A stretch of DNA of 64,000 nucleotides from Aradus depressus (lineage: Eukaryota > Arthropoda > Insecta > Hemiptera > Aradidae), in assembly GCA_963662175.1 (NCBI GenBank), contig OY759225.1, positions 15,307,601 through 15,371,600 of the forward strand, read 5' to 3'. A model generated the notes under the pieces. The model saw nothing but the letters and a program-made list of their open reading frames with translations, had not been told where the DNA came from and did not search any database. Below, piece after piece: positions 31,536 through 41,837 of the stretch (position 1 is the first letter of the stretch; each line of letters starts with the position of its first letter). The translations under genes and the position numbers were made by a program.

Positions 31536-32217
31536 GTAAGGTAATAAGTGAACTTTTTGACTATACTATGTAATTCAAAAAAAAAATTTTTTTACATAAG
31601 TGTAAGGTAAGTGTTTGGGATCATGCCATTGTTAGCTTAAATTCGAAAGACTTCGACAAGTTTTTGGTTTTTGTTTATTTTAGAAATTTGGTTCTTTTAA
31701 TTCGCACTGGAGAAGTACATTTCCTGCAATGAATCGGCAACTTTTCATATTAGAAGTCTGGGGATAAAAAAAAAAATGAAATCCTGGTAAAACTCGTATG
31801 GTTGGGGTTGTAAAAAATCTAACTTGTTTTTTTTTTTTTTTTTAAAGGAAGAAAAGAAAGCAGGACAATAAAAATGAAGACTTAAACACTAAGCTTGTTC
31901 TTGTCTGATGGCATTACTTTTTCAACGACCTCTACAGAACGATACAAAAACTACGAGTTGGATTAAGGAAGAGATGCAGCGCTCTAGATTTCAACGAGTT
32001 CCTACTGGGCTTTTTTTTCCGGCTACTATATTTTTTTTTTTTTTTGACGAATTTTAAAAAACACCCCTCTCAATCCCTATTTCTGGGTGACAAGGAGGAC
32101 TTATAATTCAAAAGTTAATGTAGGCTCAACTTAAATCTCAGCCTCTCCAAATATTTTAAATTTTTTTGTTTCATATTATATTCGAGTGTTAGTTTCTTTT
32201 TTTTTTTTTTTAGTTGT
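31536..32217. other. No gene seen; several homopolymer runs
   Basis: T runs at 31826-31843, 32030-32046 and 32197-32211 and short A runs suggest old retroposon tails, but no element body could be identified. Confidence 0.45.
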
Positions 32218-32472
32218 TTTTAAAGCCCGGGCTTAAGAAACGAGCTCATATCGCTTCTACTGTCGCTCTAGTGGACATGAGATCGAGTCTACTCTGGGAA
32301 CTCAGGTTTATTCTAATAGCGTCTTTAACAAATAGCTGACATCGTACAGGCTCGGGACCATCGCTTAACGTCCCATCCGAAGAACGGCGTGCTCAAGGTT
32401 CTTTTCACCCGTTAATAAAAAATCAAAGTGCCTCAGTCGGGTTTTGAACCCGCGATCTTGAGCACAGTAGGC
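32218..32472 (-). mobile_element. SINE-1, diverged, A box lost
   Basis: 'aaagcccgggcttaagaaac' to 'gggttttgaacccgcgatct' and 'gagcacagtaggctac'. The middle is compressed near 'gggaactcaggtttattc'. Confidence 0.8.
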
Positions 32473-33450
32473 TACTTTCTACAAGTGGGCAGTAATGCCA
32501 TATTAAAATAAATTTGAGTGTTAATAGCTGTTTATGTTTAAATTATGATAAATATTTTGTATAATTTTTTCAATTGTGTCTTGTTCACGACGATATTTTG
32601 GGAAATTCTTACGTCCCATCCTCAGACCTATGGGAAATATAGAAAAATAAATAAAAAAATAAAAATAGAAAAAAAAAAATAAATAAAAATAATGATATTA
32701 ATTTAAAAAAAATTAAAACAAAAAGTTGATTGGACAGATCTTATAGGAGGATATCTGTGAAGGAACTCTTACAAGAAAATAATAATGAAAACTGTATATC
32801 TAAAATGTTTTTGTACATGAAACACGATTTTTTATATTTTACGCTTTGAAAAATGAGAAAAATATAATAGCAGGTCTCTTGGCCAGCACCGCTTCAGCCT
32901 TCGGAAAGGGTTTTCTGGATGTGAAGGAAAGCTTGGAATAAAACATTGAGAAGTGTAAAGTTGAATAGAAAACATCAATAGTTTTTTGTACTTTGGATTG
33001 ACATGACTAAATTCACCTGATGTTTGGTTATCAAATTTGTGATTTATTGGTTTAATTGTAACGTTAAAATTGATAAATTTCACCAGCTTCTATATAATCT
33101 AATAAGAGAAAGGCCGAAGGAAGGTGTTCGGATTTAGGACCGATTAAGGGATTTACTTTGTCTCTAAATTGAATCGGTCTTAAGGTAAGGTCCGTCTCAC
33201 CTTGAGAATACACGAGATAGAACTTCCAAACACAACTCTAAATTAATTTTATTAACTTGTGGTCAGACGATATTTCCTTCTCTATATTGGATAAAATATT
33301 AATTGAATTAAATACTAAGAGGTTGATCTCACCTTTAATAGAGAGATCATTAAATATTTCTCATGGACCTTCAAAGTAAGTTTTCTTATAAACGAGAGAA
33401 TTATATATTTAATACTTTATTAAATAATACCCATAAATATATAAACGAGA
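32473..33450. other. No gene seen
   Basis: Bases 32586-32640 read, on the minus strand, 'gtctgaggatgggacgtaag', another repeat-end-like CTGANGATG motif. The 83-codon minus-strand frame at 32832-33083 has no domain. 33140-33185 contains a weak hairpin ('taggaccgatt' and 'aatcggtctta'). Confidence 0.45.
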
Positions 33451-34206
33451 GGGCGCCGGTAGCTCAGTGGTATGCCTGCTTGCCTTTTTTTTTTTTTTTC
33501 CGCAGGACGATGGGAATACTTTCAACGAAGGGAAGCACGTGCTTCCCAACAGTGTGGTGTGCCTCGACAAGGGCAGTTCCACTAAAACCACCCCCCTGTG
33601 CTCTTGGGTGCTTTCGTCCCTGGTGTGGGACCATAACACCCTCTTCGTCCTCTTTGAGGAACCATAGTTGTAGTTTTCTGGAATGCGCTGACTCTCGGAA
33701 AGTTCACGCCGGGTTAGGCCCGCCAGGTGTTATTGACACCGGCGGTCCGCTGAGGCTCGAAGTTAGGAGGCGTTTTTTCGCCTCCTCCACTCCGCTACAA
33801 ATTGGGTGAATGCCGGGTAACAAGACTCGGCCACCAGCTGCTGCAGGGTCAGCCCCAGGTACGATCCGGTCGAGCGTATCAACGCCGCCCTAGGCCCGTC
33901 GTACTTGCCTGCTTGCCTTCTGAGCTCAAGATCGTGGGTTCAAAACCCGACCGAGGCCCATAGTTTATTTTATCTGGAAGGTAAAATAAACTTAAGCACG
34001 CCATCCTTCAGAGGGGACGTTAAGCGATGGTCCCAATTCTGTACGATGTTAGGTACTCGTTAAAGACCCCTGCCCTAGGTGAATAAAAATTTAGGGTAGG
34101 CAAAATTTAGGACTTTCATAGTAGAGTCGGGCTCATGTCCACCAGAGTGACGAAAGAGCGCTCTGGTAGGCTATATGACCTCGTAGTTTAAGCCTGGGCA
34201 TGAGGT
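33451..34206 (+). mobile_element. SINE-1 interrupted by a LINE fragment
   Basis: The 5' head (33451-33485) and the rest (33906-34206) together form a near-complete SINE-1: 'gggcgccggtagctcagtgg', then, after the insertion, 'ctgagctcaagatcgtgggt' and the body to 'taagcctgggcatgagg'. The break falls between A and B boxes. Confidence 0.92.
33473..33918 (-). mobile_element. 5'-truncated LINE nested in the SINE-1 head
   Basis: The insertion is 33486-33905, minus strand, with its poly(A) as a T run at 33484-33499. 'tgcctgcttgcct' at 33473-33485 and 33906-33918 is an exact 13-bp target-site duplication. Translation on the minus strand gives AALIRSTGSYLGLTLQQLVA and CYPAFTQFVAEWRRRKNAS then a stop, a plausible C-terminus of an R1-like ORF2, followed by about 190 bp of 3' UTR. 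Confidence 0.85.
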
Positions 34207-34639
34207 GAGAAAGAGGGGGACGTATGTTGGCTTCGTGTGGCCGTGGAAAAGTATATAGAATTTATAGAATTGATTTTTGGGGAGGTACTGCTACAAATGA
34301 TCAAATATTTCTTACGGAAAATCGTTTTATTTCTCTCTACCAACCACTTTCCTCTGTAGTATTGAGCACAAGAAAATTGTGTTGGTGATTCCCTCCATGA
34401 AAAGGGAGATTTTTCACGAAAAAAAAAAGAAGAAGTTTTTCTTTCTGTCATTTATTTCTTGTAGGATCTTTTCTTCTCCAAAAAAAAAAAAAAAAAGATG
34501 GGGTTTATTGTATGCCTCGTAATGGCCGTATAACATGGTAGAGAAGCTTCATTACTGTAATGTCGAGAAAAAAAAATACATCAAATTGTGTTTGCTCTCC
34601 CTCTAAACCCTACTCTGACTGATTTGACTAAAAATAAAT

Positions 34640-35529
34640 TGTCTTAACCCTCCTAATACCTCGTGGGGTCAAAAAAGACCCCATGCGTTTTATAATGTGT
34701 ATGAACTGCTCAATATAATTTCTATTTCGATAAGGCTTCAGGAGATTTATCCGTAGACTATCTCCATTCGATTTCATTAAGAAAATGTATTCAGTTTGTA
34801 TTTTAAAAATTGATGTAAAATAATATTTTCACAAAAACGTAGTTGGGGTCACGCGGGACCCCACGTGGTATTATTTGTATCACATTTTCGTTCGTCTGAT
34901 GAGAAGTATTTTCAAGAAGTTCCACTCAGTAAACAATTCCGAAAAGTTACGTTTGCTCTTCAATTGACCTGCGATTCGAAGAAGACATTGCCCGCATCCG
35001 CTGGAGTTTTTCCTGGAGCTCTTTCTGATCAACATTTCTTGGTTTCCACTTCTCGTTCACCTCTTGAATTTTATTTAGATCTAATTTCAGTATGCGTTGA
35101 CGGTTCGGAACGTAAAGATAAATCATGGAACACATTGTGTCCTCGCGAACGTTGATGTTAGATCTCCGATGTTGAAGACGTTTTGGAAACGGACGATGAA
35201 GAACTTAATGAGCTAGAAGCACGTATGTAAAAACCATGTCACAAAAAAATTTCTTTGCGCTAAATGTAAATAATAATAGCACCCATACTGTGAATATACT
35301 TTTATAAGTTTCATGATTTACTTTTTTTTTAATAAACATTTTTTATACCATTTTTTCTCAACTTTTTAAACTTTTTGTTATTTTTTCCTCATTTTTGAAT
35401 GAAGTTGATTGAAAAAGTTAGAATGAAAAGCTAGTTGGTACATGAAAAATTGAAAAATGAAGTGGGGTCTCAAAAGGACCCCACGTGGTATTTTTCGTTT
35501 CACAGGTCACGTGGTATTAGGAGGGTTAA
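34640..35529. mobile_element. piggyBac-type element A, non-autonomous, 878 bp
   Basis: TTAA at 34644-34647 and 35526-35529 bound the element 34648-35525. Ends start 'ccctcctaataccacgtggg' (right end read inward; the left has 'acctcgtgggg'). Both subterminal regions hold inverted GGGGTC...GACCCC pairs (34664-34684, 34844-34863, 35463-35482). The interior (34880-35235) shows short open stretches on both strands, including EDVLETDDEELNELEARM on the plus strand, but no catalytic core. Confidence 0.85.
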
Positions 35530-35689
35530 ACAGGTAATTCTGCAACCTAATACAAAATGACTTGTCAATAAATTCACTTCATTATAACTTATTAGGATTT
35601 AAGATTTTTTCAGGAAAATCGAACTAAGGAAAAGGGGGATCTGAGAAGCGGGAACTCAACTAAAAAACCGTAATGACTGTCGATGTAGT

Positions 35690-35845
35690 AAATGTATCGA
35701 TATGAAACCGACTGTCGATGTAATGAATGTATCGATATGAAAAATTTCTAATGAGTATTCAGAAGTTTTTGAGTAAGAAGACATCTATTGATTTTCAGAC
35801 AAATCGCTCGACTGGTTTTAGAGGGAAGGGTAAAACTTAGTTGGT
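35690..35845 (+). repeat. Dispersed repeat D, partial
   Basis: 'gactgtcgatgtagtaaatg' 'tatcgatatgaaa' appears twice in tandem (35676 and 35708), then 'tctattgattttcagacaaa'. Confidence 0.55.
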
Positions 35846-35867
35846 TAATTAGAAGAGAACACTCTGG

Positions 35868-35978
35868 AGAACATGAGCCCGACTCTACTGTGGGAGCCCT
35901 ACGTTTTTTAGGGTTTTTTACCTATGGTAGGGGTCTTCATCGACTGACATCGCACAGGCTCGGGATCATCGCTTGACC
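35868..35978 (-). mobile_element. SINE-1 middle fragment
   Basis: 'gagcccgactctactgtggg' to 'cacaggctcgggatcatcgc'. Head and tail are lost; it abuts LINE-D. Confidence 0.8.
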
Positions 35979-36009
35979 CTTTTATTATGGCTCTTTATAT
36001 TTTGGGTGC

Positions 36010-36510
36010 ACCGTGCGTTTGAGCAACATCACCCGTCTATCTTTGTGGGAGCTCGGGATCTGGTTAGCTCAAGTGAGGTAATGGCGGGCCGGGGGCGACC
36101 ACCGGACGACCAACGTATGGCGATCGGTGGTCGCCCCAGTGAAGCACAACGCCTTCTTCTGCTCCCGCTAGGAGCCGACAAACCGGCTGAACACCATCCG
36201 TCACCAGCTCCCACAGATCCAGTCCCAGCTCTGATCCGGTTCCGCGAGGCAACTCTACTCTGGCCTGGTCATAGAGCCGGGCAATCGAGGACCACACGTT
36301 CTGCAGTCTCGATGCCCTCACATGAACAGTATGGGTTGTTCTTCCTCCTAAAGAAGAAGAGTTTGGAGTTAAGGTTTCTGTGATATGATAATATCTGGGG
36401 ACATCCAGTGGTCAGGCTGTACCCATGTTGAGTCGAGGCGTACCCGAACTTCGTGACCAACGTTGCTGCCATCTTTCCACTATCCATTCCTGGACAATGT
36501 CCTTGCAACG
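36010..36510 (-). pseudogene. LINE-D copy 1, ORF2 C-terminus
   Basis: Minus-strand frames give DSGKMAATLVTKFGYASTQH, GYSLTTGCPQILSYHRNLNS and KLFFFRRKNNPYCSCEGIET followed by AERVVLDCPAL, then after a short break YDQARVELPRGTGSELGLDL and WELVTDGVQPVCRLLAGAEE. CSC...ETAEHV..DCP is the zinc-binding cluster near the end of R1/Jockey-like ORF2 proteins; here the histidine is arginine (ETAERV). The same protein is present at 43780-44270 on the plus strand, which keeps the histidine. There is at least one stop. The upstream reverse transcriptase is absent. Confidence 0.65.
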
Positions 36511-36534
36511 CTGAAGGACGACTTGCTCAAAGAC

Positions 36535-36975
36535 CTTAGAATACTTATACTAAATTTCGTGTCGATACATTCATTACATAAGAAGTTATTATGGTTTTTG
36601 TGCTGAACCCCCCTTAATGTTCCTCGTTCTTTCGACCAAACTGGCTGAAAATTAGTAGGTGTTGTCCTTATGGGGTTCTGGATACACATGAAAAGTTACT
36701 GTCGATATATTCCTTCTATCGGGGGGTCGGAAAACATGAAATTCCGGTAAAATCAACAATGAATTTTTTACTAATTACAAAACTTTTTCTGTACTTTGTA
36801 TATCCCATAAGGACAACACTTATTAATTTTTAGCGAAATCGGCATTAGGGAAGGGGAGGATCGGAGGGGGCTCAACTCAAAAATTTTAATAATTGCCGAT
36901 GAATTTAACGAAATAAAATTTACTATGAGGATTTATGTAAGTCAACTATTGAACATTAGCGCAAACTGTCGGCTG
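36535..36975 (-). repeat. Dispersed repeat D, long copy
   Basis: 'aaatttcgtgtcgatacatt' 'cattacataagaagttatta', 'ctggctgaaaattagtaggt' and, from 36720, 'ggtcggaaaacatgaaattc' 'cggtaaaa'. One of the longer copies and useful for defining the family. Confidence 0.65.
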
Positions 36976-36978
36976 TTT

Positions 36979-37654
36979 ATCTAGAGCATATGTGGGCAAC
37001 AACCGGCCCGCTGTGAGATTTGGTCCGGCCCGCGAGACATTTTGAAAAACCCAATTTAAGAAATAAATAATATTACACTACTTACCTACTCACACTCACT
37101 TCAAATTATTGGAGCGATTTCTACAAAAAATACCTCGAAGAAGACCATTTTCCGCAGCTTAGAAAATTCGCAAGAAGATTGATTTGTGCGTTTGGCAGTA
37201 CTTATAAATGCGACCAGTTCTTTTCAATGATGAAAGTTAATAAATCAAAACATCGTACAAGGCTCACTGAAGATAATTTGGAAAATTCTTTACGTCTTTG
37301 TATCAGTGGAATTAATCCAAACATCAATGGATTAGTTTCCCAAATTCAAGCTCAAGCGTCTCATTGATTTCGGTGTCGCTACTTAACTTTCGTAGTTTGT
37401 AATAATTCCAAATTTCACGATTTAATTATAATATTGTACCTATTTTTTTTCATTTCATTTTGTTATTTTAATAAATTGTATTATAATAACATTGTCTTAT
37501 TATTTCATGTCTGATATCTATCGCTAAAAATTATGAACACTACTTTAAAGTCCGACGTTATTTTATTTTGAACCATCTACGCGGCCCGCGAACGTATTTG
37601 CACACTAAAGTTTGGCCCGCAACATGTCAAAGGTTGCCCATACATGATCTAAAG
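36979..37654 (+). mobile_element. hAT-type element, 660 bp, with transposase C-terminus
   Basis: The element is 36987-37646. The left end reads 'catatgtgggcaacaaccgg' and the right end, inverted, 'catgtatgggcaacctttga'. Flanks 'atctagag' (36979-36986) and 'atctaaag' (37647-37654) fit an 8-bp target duplication with one change. Subterminal 'ggcccgc' repeats occur at both sides. A second copy of its left 115 bp lies at 61275-61391. Confidence 0.85.
37100..37367 (+). pseudogene. hAT transposase, C-terminal dimerisation region only
   Basis: Frame from about 37108 reads FYKKYLEEDHFPQLRKFARR, then LICAFGSTYKCDQFFSMMKV, NKSKHRTRLTEDNLENSLRL and ends ...QAQASH with a TGA at 37365. FGSTYxCEQxFSxMxxNKSxxRxRLTxxxLxxxLRxxxS is the hallmark C-terminal part of hAT transposases of the GTF2IRD2/ZBED-like group. 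The BED finger and the catalytic DDE parts are deleted, so the element is non-autonomous, but the remaining 85 codons have no stop. Confidence 0.8.
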
Positions 37655-37954
37655 GGATCGAAAAGTTAATTGATTATGTCGTTCTGTGCTACATTACCTG
37701 TGATTTTCTATGTGTTCCTAGAATGAGTAAATCTATCACACATCTTTGTGATACCTTAATAGATCTTGATCAATAGACAGTGATGTATGTTTTTGGTTAC
37801 CACAGTTGTGAGAACAGTGATCATGATCACTCACCAGGTATTATGTTTATGTTGTATCTTGCTCATGTTTGTGGCTATATCTATTGGATTCGCACCATAT
37901 TTCACTATTTGAAAAAGAAAAATATAGTATTTTTCCTCACAAGGTATATAAATA

Positions 37955-37990
37955 GGGTAAAAGCTTTCGTTTACCATCTTCAGACCCTTT
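37955..37990 (-). ncRNA. Weak hammerhead-like repeat end
   Basis: Minus strand: GGGT, CTGAAGA, T, 'ggtaaac', GAAA, 'gcttttaccc'. The core agrees with CUGANGA...GAAA and GGGT could pair with ACCC, but stems II and III are poor. Listed because it follows the same order as the better sites at 20261 and 24894. Confidence 0.25.
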
Positions 37991-38072
37991 AAAATGTACC
38001 TACAATATAATTAACAATGTAACCAATTTATATATTAATATTATTTTATATTATAATATATAAATTGAAATT

Positions 38073-38314
38073 TGAGGTAAAATAAACTTAAGCATGCCGT
38101 CCTTCGGATGGGACATAAGCGATGGTCCCGAGCCTGTACGTCAGGTACTCGTTAAAGACCCCTGCCTTAGGTGAATAAAAATTTAGGGTAGGCAAAATTT
38201 AGGACTCCCACAGTAGAGACAGGCTCTTGTCCACCAGAGTGACGAGCGAGCGCTCTGCTATTAGGCAATATGACTTCGTAGTTAAAGCCCGGGCATGACT
38301 CATAATAACTAACT
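38073..38314 (+). mobile_element. SINE-1, 5'-truncated
   Basis: Starts at 'gaggtaaaataaacttaagc', keeps the body and ends 'gactcataataactaacta'. The tRNA head is missing. Confidence 0.9.
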
Positions 38315-38420
38315 AAATTGTAATTTTTTAAGAAGTCTCAAAAATCAATGTATATGTTTATGAAAATAATTATGAAAAAAAAAACATTTTTTTTTATATT
38401 GATAAAAGGTCACTATTTTT

Positions 38421-38603
38421 AAGAAAAGTTGCTCTGGGCCGTAGAGGAACGGCAGAGGTCTCCTTTTCATGACCAGATCCAGAAGCGGTATTACCCAAAG
38501 ACCGTTTTGAGAACTGAGGTTTGGGACGCCGTGATCACTGCCATGACCCTCGTGGTCGAAATGCCTTAAAGAAGAGAAAAAAAAAAAAAAAAAAAGAAAA
38601 GTT
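38421..38603 (+). mobile_element. Short 5'-truncated retroposon with 10-bp target duplication
   Basis: Insertion 38431-38593 ends in an A run and is flanked by exact 'aagaaaagtt' copies (38421-38430, 38594-38603). Its plus-strand frame reads LWAVEERQRSPFHDQIQKRY, YPKTVLRTEVWDAVITAMTL and VVEMP then a stop, probably the last 47 residues of a LINE ORF2. Only about 160 bp was inserted. Confidence 0.7.
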
Positions 38604-38648
38604 ATCAAAATTATTAAATATAAAAAATTGTAACTAACTTATGAGTCA

Positions 38649-38993
38649 GTTAGGTTAGGTTTTATGACTTATGCCCGGGCTTTAACAACGAGGTCATATC
38701 GCCTACTACCAAAGCGCTCTTTCATCACTCTGGTGGACATGAGCCTGACTCTACTGTGGGAGTCCTAAATTTTGCCTACCCTAAATTTTTATTTACCTAG
38801 GGCAGGGGTCTTTAACGAGTACCTGACATCGTACAGGCTCGGGACCATCGCTTAACGTCCCATCCGAAGGACGGCGTGCTTAAGTTTATTTTACTTCCCA
38901 GATAAAATAAACTAAGGGCCTCGGTCGGATTACGAACCCACGACCTTGAGCTCAGAAGTCAAGCACGCATACCACTGAGCTACCGGCGCCCTC
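38649..38993 (-). mobile_element. SINE-1, full length, TTAGG tail
   Basis: 'ttaggttaggttttatgact' to 'ctgagctaccggcgccctc'. All landmarks are present; this copy is close to what looks like the consensus. Confidence 0.95.
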
Positions 38994-39095
38994 ATTAACC
39001 ATGGATATAAACAAAACAATTTAAACTATGCCTATCGATTTCTAAAGTAAATTTAATAGTTTTATGTTTTAAATAATAATTATTATAAATTTCTC

Positions 39096-39592
39096 ATTTT
39101 TAAATTCATTACATCGGTAGTTATTGGGATTTTTGAGTTGGGCCCCTTCGAATCTCCACCTTCCTTTCGTCTGATTTCATGAAAATTCATGAAATTACGT
39201 TGAACACCGCATGGAATTTTCGACCGATCTCACGAAAAAGTGTTAGATACCATTCTTATGGATTTTTAAAAATTTAATTATAAAATTTCATGTCGATACG
39301 TTCATTAACTAGGCAGTTATTGAGACTTTTTAATTGACTCCCTCTGATCCCTTCTTCCCTTCGTTCGATTTGGCTGAAAATCAGTAGGTGTCGTCCTTAG
39401 AGGATTCAGAACACACATATAAAATTTTGTGTTCAAACGATGATTTTATTTGGAGTTATCGTGTTCACAGACACTTTTTTTTACATTTTTAGAATTTGGA
39501 GGTTGGAAAAGACAAAATTCCGTTGAAAACTTGGCATCGAATATTTGACCGATGACGTTCTCTATACTTCGTAAAGCTGAGTAAATAATTTT
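39096..39592. repeat. Dispersed repeat D, most complete copy
   Basis: In order: 'aaattcattacatcggtagt', 'tgagttgggccccttcgaat', 'gtcgatacgttcattaacta', 'ggctgaaaatcagtaggtgt', 'agttatcgtgttcacagaca', 'gaggttggaaaagacaaaat' and 'tctatacttcgtaaagctg'. It holds two staggered copies of the front part. No coding potential. Reference copy for family D in this window. Confidence 0.7.
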
Positions 39593-39957
39593 AGCTGAAG
39601 TAAATCACGAGAGAGAGCAGTCTAGTAAATATACGTTGTATCAGATAGCTAAAGTGGATGTGATTGTAACTCAACAGGTTGCTACTAACGAACCGCTAAC
39701 CACAGAAATAGTGGATCCCACCAGTGGAATCTTAGAAAGTGCATAATTAGTACAACATGGGCTTCTGAAACTTATTCATGAGCACGGCTGCATGTAACTT
39801 TTCCATAGGGTTAATAGTGTGCTTTGTAATTCTTATGTATCACAATTTAATTAAATCTATTTTAGTACAGAAATGTGCAATAAGACTAAGGGTAAAAAGT
39901 TTTCAAATAAAAGTTGTGGGGAATAACCCTTAGGTTTTTTTACATGGGAGGAAAAAA

Positions 39958-40070
39958 AATCTTGAGCACACCATCCTTCGGATGGGACGTTAAGCGATGG
40001 TTTCGAGCCTGTACGATGATGGTCATGTACTCCTTAAAGACCACTATTAGTTGAATAATAATTTAGATAC
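39958..40070 (+). mobile_element. SINE-1 body fragment
   Basis: 'ccatccttcggatgggacgt' 'taagcgatggtttcgagcct' then a diverged 'gtactccttaaagaccac'. Confidence 0.75.
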
Positions 40071-40185
40071 GACTAATAATACGTAGTTTTACACAGTTGT
40101 ACACAATATTCTAATTATTTTCTCTGTAAGTTACCTCAATTGTTGGCTAGAACAAAGTTCCAAACCAATTGACTAAACTTTAATA

Positions 40186-40258
40186 CAGTAGAGCGTCGAT
40201 TATCCGAACGTTCAATTATCCGAACTGGCTTCATGGGAATCAATTCTTAGAAAGATCG
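40186..40258 (+). mobile_element. pogo-like transposon left end
   Basis: 'cagtagagcgtcgattatcc' followed by a repeat of 'attatccgaac' after TA. A SINE-2 and a piggyBac-type element inserted into the sequence downstream, so its right side was not traced. Confidence 0.5.
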
Positions 40259-40461
40259 TTTTTTTTTTTATTGGCCTCGGCTGACACCACACTGTGTTTT
40301 TTAGTTATATTTACGACATCCATGGTCCCGAGAGGGAGTTCTATCTACGAAATAAAACTCACTCCCGGACAGGATTCGATCCCGTAAACCATGGTGAGAC
40401 CATGCAACCAAAGCCCTACGCTCTAGCTCGCACGGCCATGTTGGCTCCTTTAGAAAGAGCG
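40249..40461 (-). mobile_element. SINE-2 copy with 10-bp target duplication
   Basis: Copy 40259-40451 with its tail as a T run at 40259-40269. Head: 'gacaggattcgatcccgtaa' (B box) and 'tagctcgcacggccatg'. Flanks 'agaaagatcg' (40249-40258) and 'agaaagagcg' (40452-40461) are a target duplication with one mismatch. Confidence 0.8.
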
Positions 40462-40489
40462 TTGTTAGCTGAATAAGGGATAATATCCC

Positions 40490-41837
40490 TTAACCCTAGA
40501 ATGACACAGTGGGGTGTCTGACACCCCAATCGAAAGTTTTTCTCGTATTACTTAATTTCCTATAGTTCACAGAAGTCCCCCGACCCTATGTAAATCACAG
40601 TCATCTCCTCCCTAACCTTACTGGGACTTATAACACCTTTAGTAGGCCCTTGTGACTTTAGGAATCAACATTGAAGTGATCTTGGGGTGTCTCACACCCC
40701 ACCGTGTTATTGACGTCATTCTTTTTTTTTTACCTATTACAGGTAAGTTCTTTTTTTAATGTTTTTGTTTATAGTTTATGTGTTAAATCGTTATAGTTAA
40801 TGTTTACACTAGAGTTGGAAGTGGGTTTTGCGCCAATAGGTTTCTTCATAACGTATATTTATATATTTTAGGAAAGTTATGGCATCTCAAAAGAGGCAGT
40901 GGACTGATGAGGAACTGTTGGTGTATCTCAAAGAATTGAGGAGAGAGGATATTGAGGAACTGGGAGGCAGTTCTTCTGAAGAAGAATATGAAGAAACCCA
41001 TGTTCATTCAGACTCTGAAGAGGAATTAGATGACACATTCGTGAGACATGAGGAGCCCAGCACATGTGAAGACTCTTCGACCACATTGTGCCAAGACGAT
41101 GTCCCCGCATGTCAACGCAGGTGTACTGTATGGCATGGTCAATTGGAGGAAGCCAATGCCCAGAAAAGAAGAAAAGATTTTTTAAATGAACTTGGATTCC
41201 AATTACTCAAACCATATTTAGTGGAACGGCCCAAGATCAATCATTTAAGTAGAACTTTGAAAGTACTTATACATGAAATTTGGGTCAACCCTCAAGCTCA
41301 ACTCCATCTACTGCAATTGTTATACCATCTGGCAAATATATGAGATGCTCTTTATGCAACAGAGATAAGGATAGAAAATCCAAAATGGTTTGCATGAGCT
41401 GCCAGAGGCCGATGTGCAAGGATCATCGTCTAATGAAGTGCACCGATTGTGACTGAGTGTAACTGTGCAAATTGTATATATTTTTTGTTAAAGTGATTGT
41501 TTTTACATAGACACTATACTTGAGTTAAAAAAAAAATAATAGTTTTTACCTTTCTTACAAATAAAATTTCGTACAGTATTTTTATCTATATCTACTTTTT
41601 AACTTTTTCAACATGTTGCATCCTTATTTGATTTTTTTCCTATTCAATTAAAATAACTTTCTAATTTTGTTTGTTTGTTTTATATTCATTACATACATTC
41701 TAAAATATTAAATCTGCATTAATTTTGGATTAATGTGAAAAATAAATTACAAGAAAATTATATAAAGGGCTTGGGGTGTCAGACACCCCACGATGTCAAT
41801 AGTGGTGACGAAATTCACGGTGTCATTCTAGGGTTAA
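40490..41837 (+). mobile_element. piggyBac-type element B, 1340 bp, core-deleted
   Basis: TTAA at 40490-40493 and 41834-41837 bound 40494-41833. Ends are 'ccctagaatgacacagtggg' and, inverted, 'ccctagaatgacaccgtgaa'. Perfect subterminal palindromes TGGGGTGTC-N-GACACCCCA occur at both sides (about 40512-40530 and 41771-41789) and a near-perfect one at 40682-40702. Confidence 0.92.
40879..41456 (+). pseudogene. piggyBac transposase lacking the catalytic core
   Basis: An ATG at 40879 opens a 154-codon frame: an acidic N-terminus (KRQWTDEELLVYLKELRRED, GGSSSEEEYEETHVHSDSEE) typical of piggyBac transposases, then EEANAQKRRKDFLNELGFQL and LKPYLVERPKINHLSRTLKV, which belong near the C-terminal end of the enzyme. 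The roughly 300-residue catalytic region between them is absent. After a frame change near 41285, GKYMRCSLCNRDKDRKSKMV and CMSCQRPMCKDHRLMKCTDC give the C-terminal cysteine-rich zinc finger that binds the element ends, followed by TGA at 41454. A single frame change separates the two parts. It could be a simple decayed copy or a short product that binds ends without cutting. Confidence 0.8.

Noticed and set aside
33363..33809. 148-residue plus-strand frame
   Set aside because: It crosses the SINE/LINE junction and the poly(T) tract; an artefact of the nested insertion.
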